DNA from: Chromatiales bacterium | GTDB lineage: Bacteria; Pseudomonadota; Gammaproteobacteria; SZUA-152 | Reading direction: 5' to 3' | DNA length: 44,415 nucleotides | Assembly (NCBI GenBank): GCA_026982555.1 | Contig: JALSGT010000141.1 | Coordinates: 1-44,415, forward strand | Part shown: positions 43,570-44,415 of the stretch, piece by piece | Layout: the number at the start of each line of letters is the position of its first letter | Numbering within the stretch: position 1 is the stretch's first letter | The notes under the pieces: model-generated | What the model saw: only the letters and a program-made list of their open reading frames with translations | What the model was told of the DNA's origin: nothing | The model's database searches: none | Made by a program: the position numbers and the translations under genes

Positions 43570-44415
43570 CAATGTTACGTGTTGCCGTTTCAATCTGATC
43601 AATATTTCCCACAGGTTTTTTGTTTGAAATACCCATTTCGGTGAATTTTCGTGCGCCGGGCAACACCCGGGTATCAAACGAGGCGACGGCCTTGTTGTAA
43701 TGTTGTACCGAGTTGTTGAGATTTTTGCCAACCTTGCCAAGATGTTCCGCAAATGTTGCCAGCCGACCGTACAGGTCTTCGCCCACTTCCCGAATGTGTT
43801 GCGCATTTTCAGCAAGCGACTCCTGTCTCCAACCGTAGGCTACCGCACGTAACAGTGCGACAAAACTGGTAGGCGTGGCAAGTATCACTTTTTGTTGCAT
43901 GGCATTTTCTAACAGTGAATAGTCATTATCCAGGGCCGCGCTTAAAAACTGGTCACCGGGTATAAACAGCACGACAAAATCCGGTGAATTTTTGAATTGG
44001 TTCCAGTAGCCTTTGCCAGCCAGCTCCTGCACTCGTTTACGCACGTTTTTGGTGTGGCGGATCAAGTGTGCTTCCCGTTCCTTTTCGTCATTGGCTTCCA
44101 CTGCCGAGAGATAGGCATCCAGTGGAGTTTTGACATCCACCACGATTTCGCGCCCACCGGGCATGCGCACAATCATGTCCGGCCGCATGGCCCCGTCTTC
44201 GGTTTGAGTGTGCTCCTGTTCGTAAAAATCACAGTGTTCCACCATGCCTGCGAGTTCGGCTAGCCGCTTGAGGGTCATTTCACCCCACTGGCCCCGGACT
44301 TCGGGACGTCTCAGTGCTTTTACCAGGTTACGTGTTTCGCCCTGTAGCGCCTGTTGGGTTTTTGTCATGGTTTCCAGGTGTTGGGTGAGTGCGCCGTAGG
44401 CCTCCTTGCGCTCGT
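43550..44415 (-). CDS. rmuC: DNA recombination protein RmuC, 3' part (5' end outside window)
   Basis: The visible 288 codons (to the window edge at 44415, frame open) cover the RmuC nuclease-like domain. KALRRPEVRGQWGEMTLKRLAELAGMVEHCDFYEQ, RPDMIVRMPGGREIVVDVKTPLDAYLSA, FKNSPDFVVLFIPGDQFLSAAL and ILATPTSFVALLRAVAYGWRQE are the conserved blocks. The family is linked to limiting inversions between short inverted repeats. The upstream coiled coil is cut off by the window edge (it begins ERKEAYGALTQHLE here). The last five residues (PKFRS) and the stop codon are encoded inside the terminal repeat of the neighbouring palindromic element, so the native C terminus may have been altered. Confidence 0.93.
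   Translation of the reverse strand, partial: ERKEAYGALTQHLETMTKTQQALQGETRNLVKALRRPEVRGQWGEMTLKRLAELAGMVEHCDFYEQEHTQTEDGAMRPDMIVRMPGGREIVVDVKTPLDAYLSAVEANDEKEREAHLIRHTKNVRKRVQELAGKGYWNQFKNSPDFVVLFIPGDQFLSAALDNDYSLLENAMQQKVILATPTSFVALLRAVAYGWRQESLAENAQHIREVGEDLYGRLATFAEHLGKVGKNLNNSVQHYNKAVASFDTRVLPGARKFTEMGISNKKPVGNIDQIETATRNIEPKFRS

Noticed and set aside
1-44415. CRISPR arrays, rRNA genes, integrases, transposases or prophage genes
   Set aside because: Looked for regularly spaced direct repeats, rRNA signatures and recombinase motifs; none seen apart from the non-coding palindromic element near rmuC.

Overview
The window is a chromosomal segment of a gammaproteobacterium. Base composition is moderate, except for an AT-rich patch at about 2.4-3.1 kb. 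The order hupB, tRNA-Val, tRNA-Asp, ppiD, fabI, peptide-type ABC ATPase, mltD, gloB, methyltransferase, rnhA, dnaQ (1-11.3 kb) closely follows the lon-hupB-ppiD-fabI...dnaQ neighbourhood known from Pseudomonas and relatives. The protein sequences do not look enterobacterial. I cannot name the genus.

Layout. 1-11.3 kb is the conserved housekeeping block. It is interrupted between ppiD and fabI by an AT-rich insert: a small lipoprotein gene broken by two compensating poly-T frameshifts, plus a 34-codon ORF. 11.3-14.1 kb (minus strand) holds a periplasmic rhodanese followed by a membrane GGDEF/EAL protein. 14.3-18.05 kb (minus) is a nucleotide-sugar operon: UDP-glucose dehydrogenase, a UDP-HexNAc dehydrogenase and a UDP-glucuronate 4-epimerase-like enzyme. 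Divergent from it, after a 400-bp region with a perfect 14-bp inverted repeat, 18.4-34.8 kb (plus) is an exopolysaccharide locus of the XrtA/PEP-CTERM type: priming sugar transferase, PrsK sensor kinase, PrsR sigma-54 activator, PrsT TPR lipoprotein, export lipoprotein, chain-length determinant, tyrosine autokinase, outer-membrane beta-barrel, WecB, NodB-type deacetylase and FemAB-like protein. 35-42.8 kb holds a secreted beta-propeller lipoprotein, a hipBA toxin-antitoxin pair and a 1033-residue beta-propeller/di-haem protein. 42.7-44.4 kb holds a DUF2058 protein, a 238-bp palindromic MITE-like element and the 3' part of rmuC.

How it works together (inference). The divergent sugar operon supplies UDP-GlcA, UDP-GalA and, with WecB, aminouronic acid donors. 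The sugar transferase starts the chain on undecaprenyl phosphate. The Wzc-like pair and the export lipoprotein control length and secretion, and the deacetylase modifies the polymer. PrsK-PrsR together with sigma-54 would control expression, and the nearby GGDEF/EAL protein could add c-di-GMP control. No exosortase (XrtA), XrtA-associated ATPase, amidotransferase, polymerase or PEP-CTERM substrate gene is present here, so the locus is split or reduced.

Most interesting: the doubly frameshifted lipoprotein; the exosortase-less XrtA-type locus; the MITE-like element whose terminal repeat forms the last codons of rmuC; an unannotated 68-codon ORF with a perfect Shine-Dalgarno behind prsT; and two perfect 14-bp hairpins bracketing the EPS operon. 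Family names were assigned by reading motifs and gene order; no database search was run.
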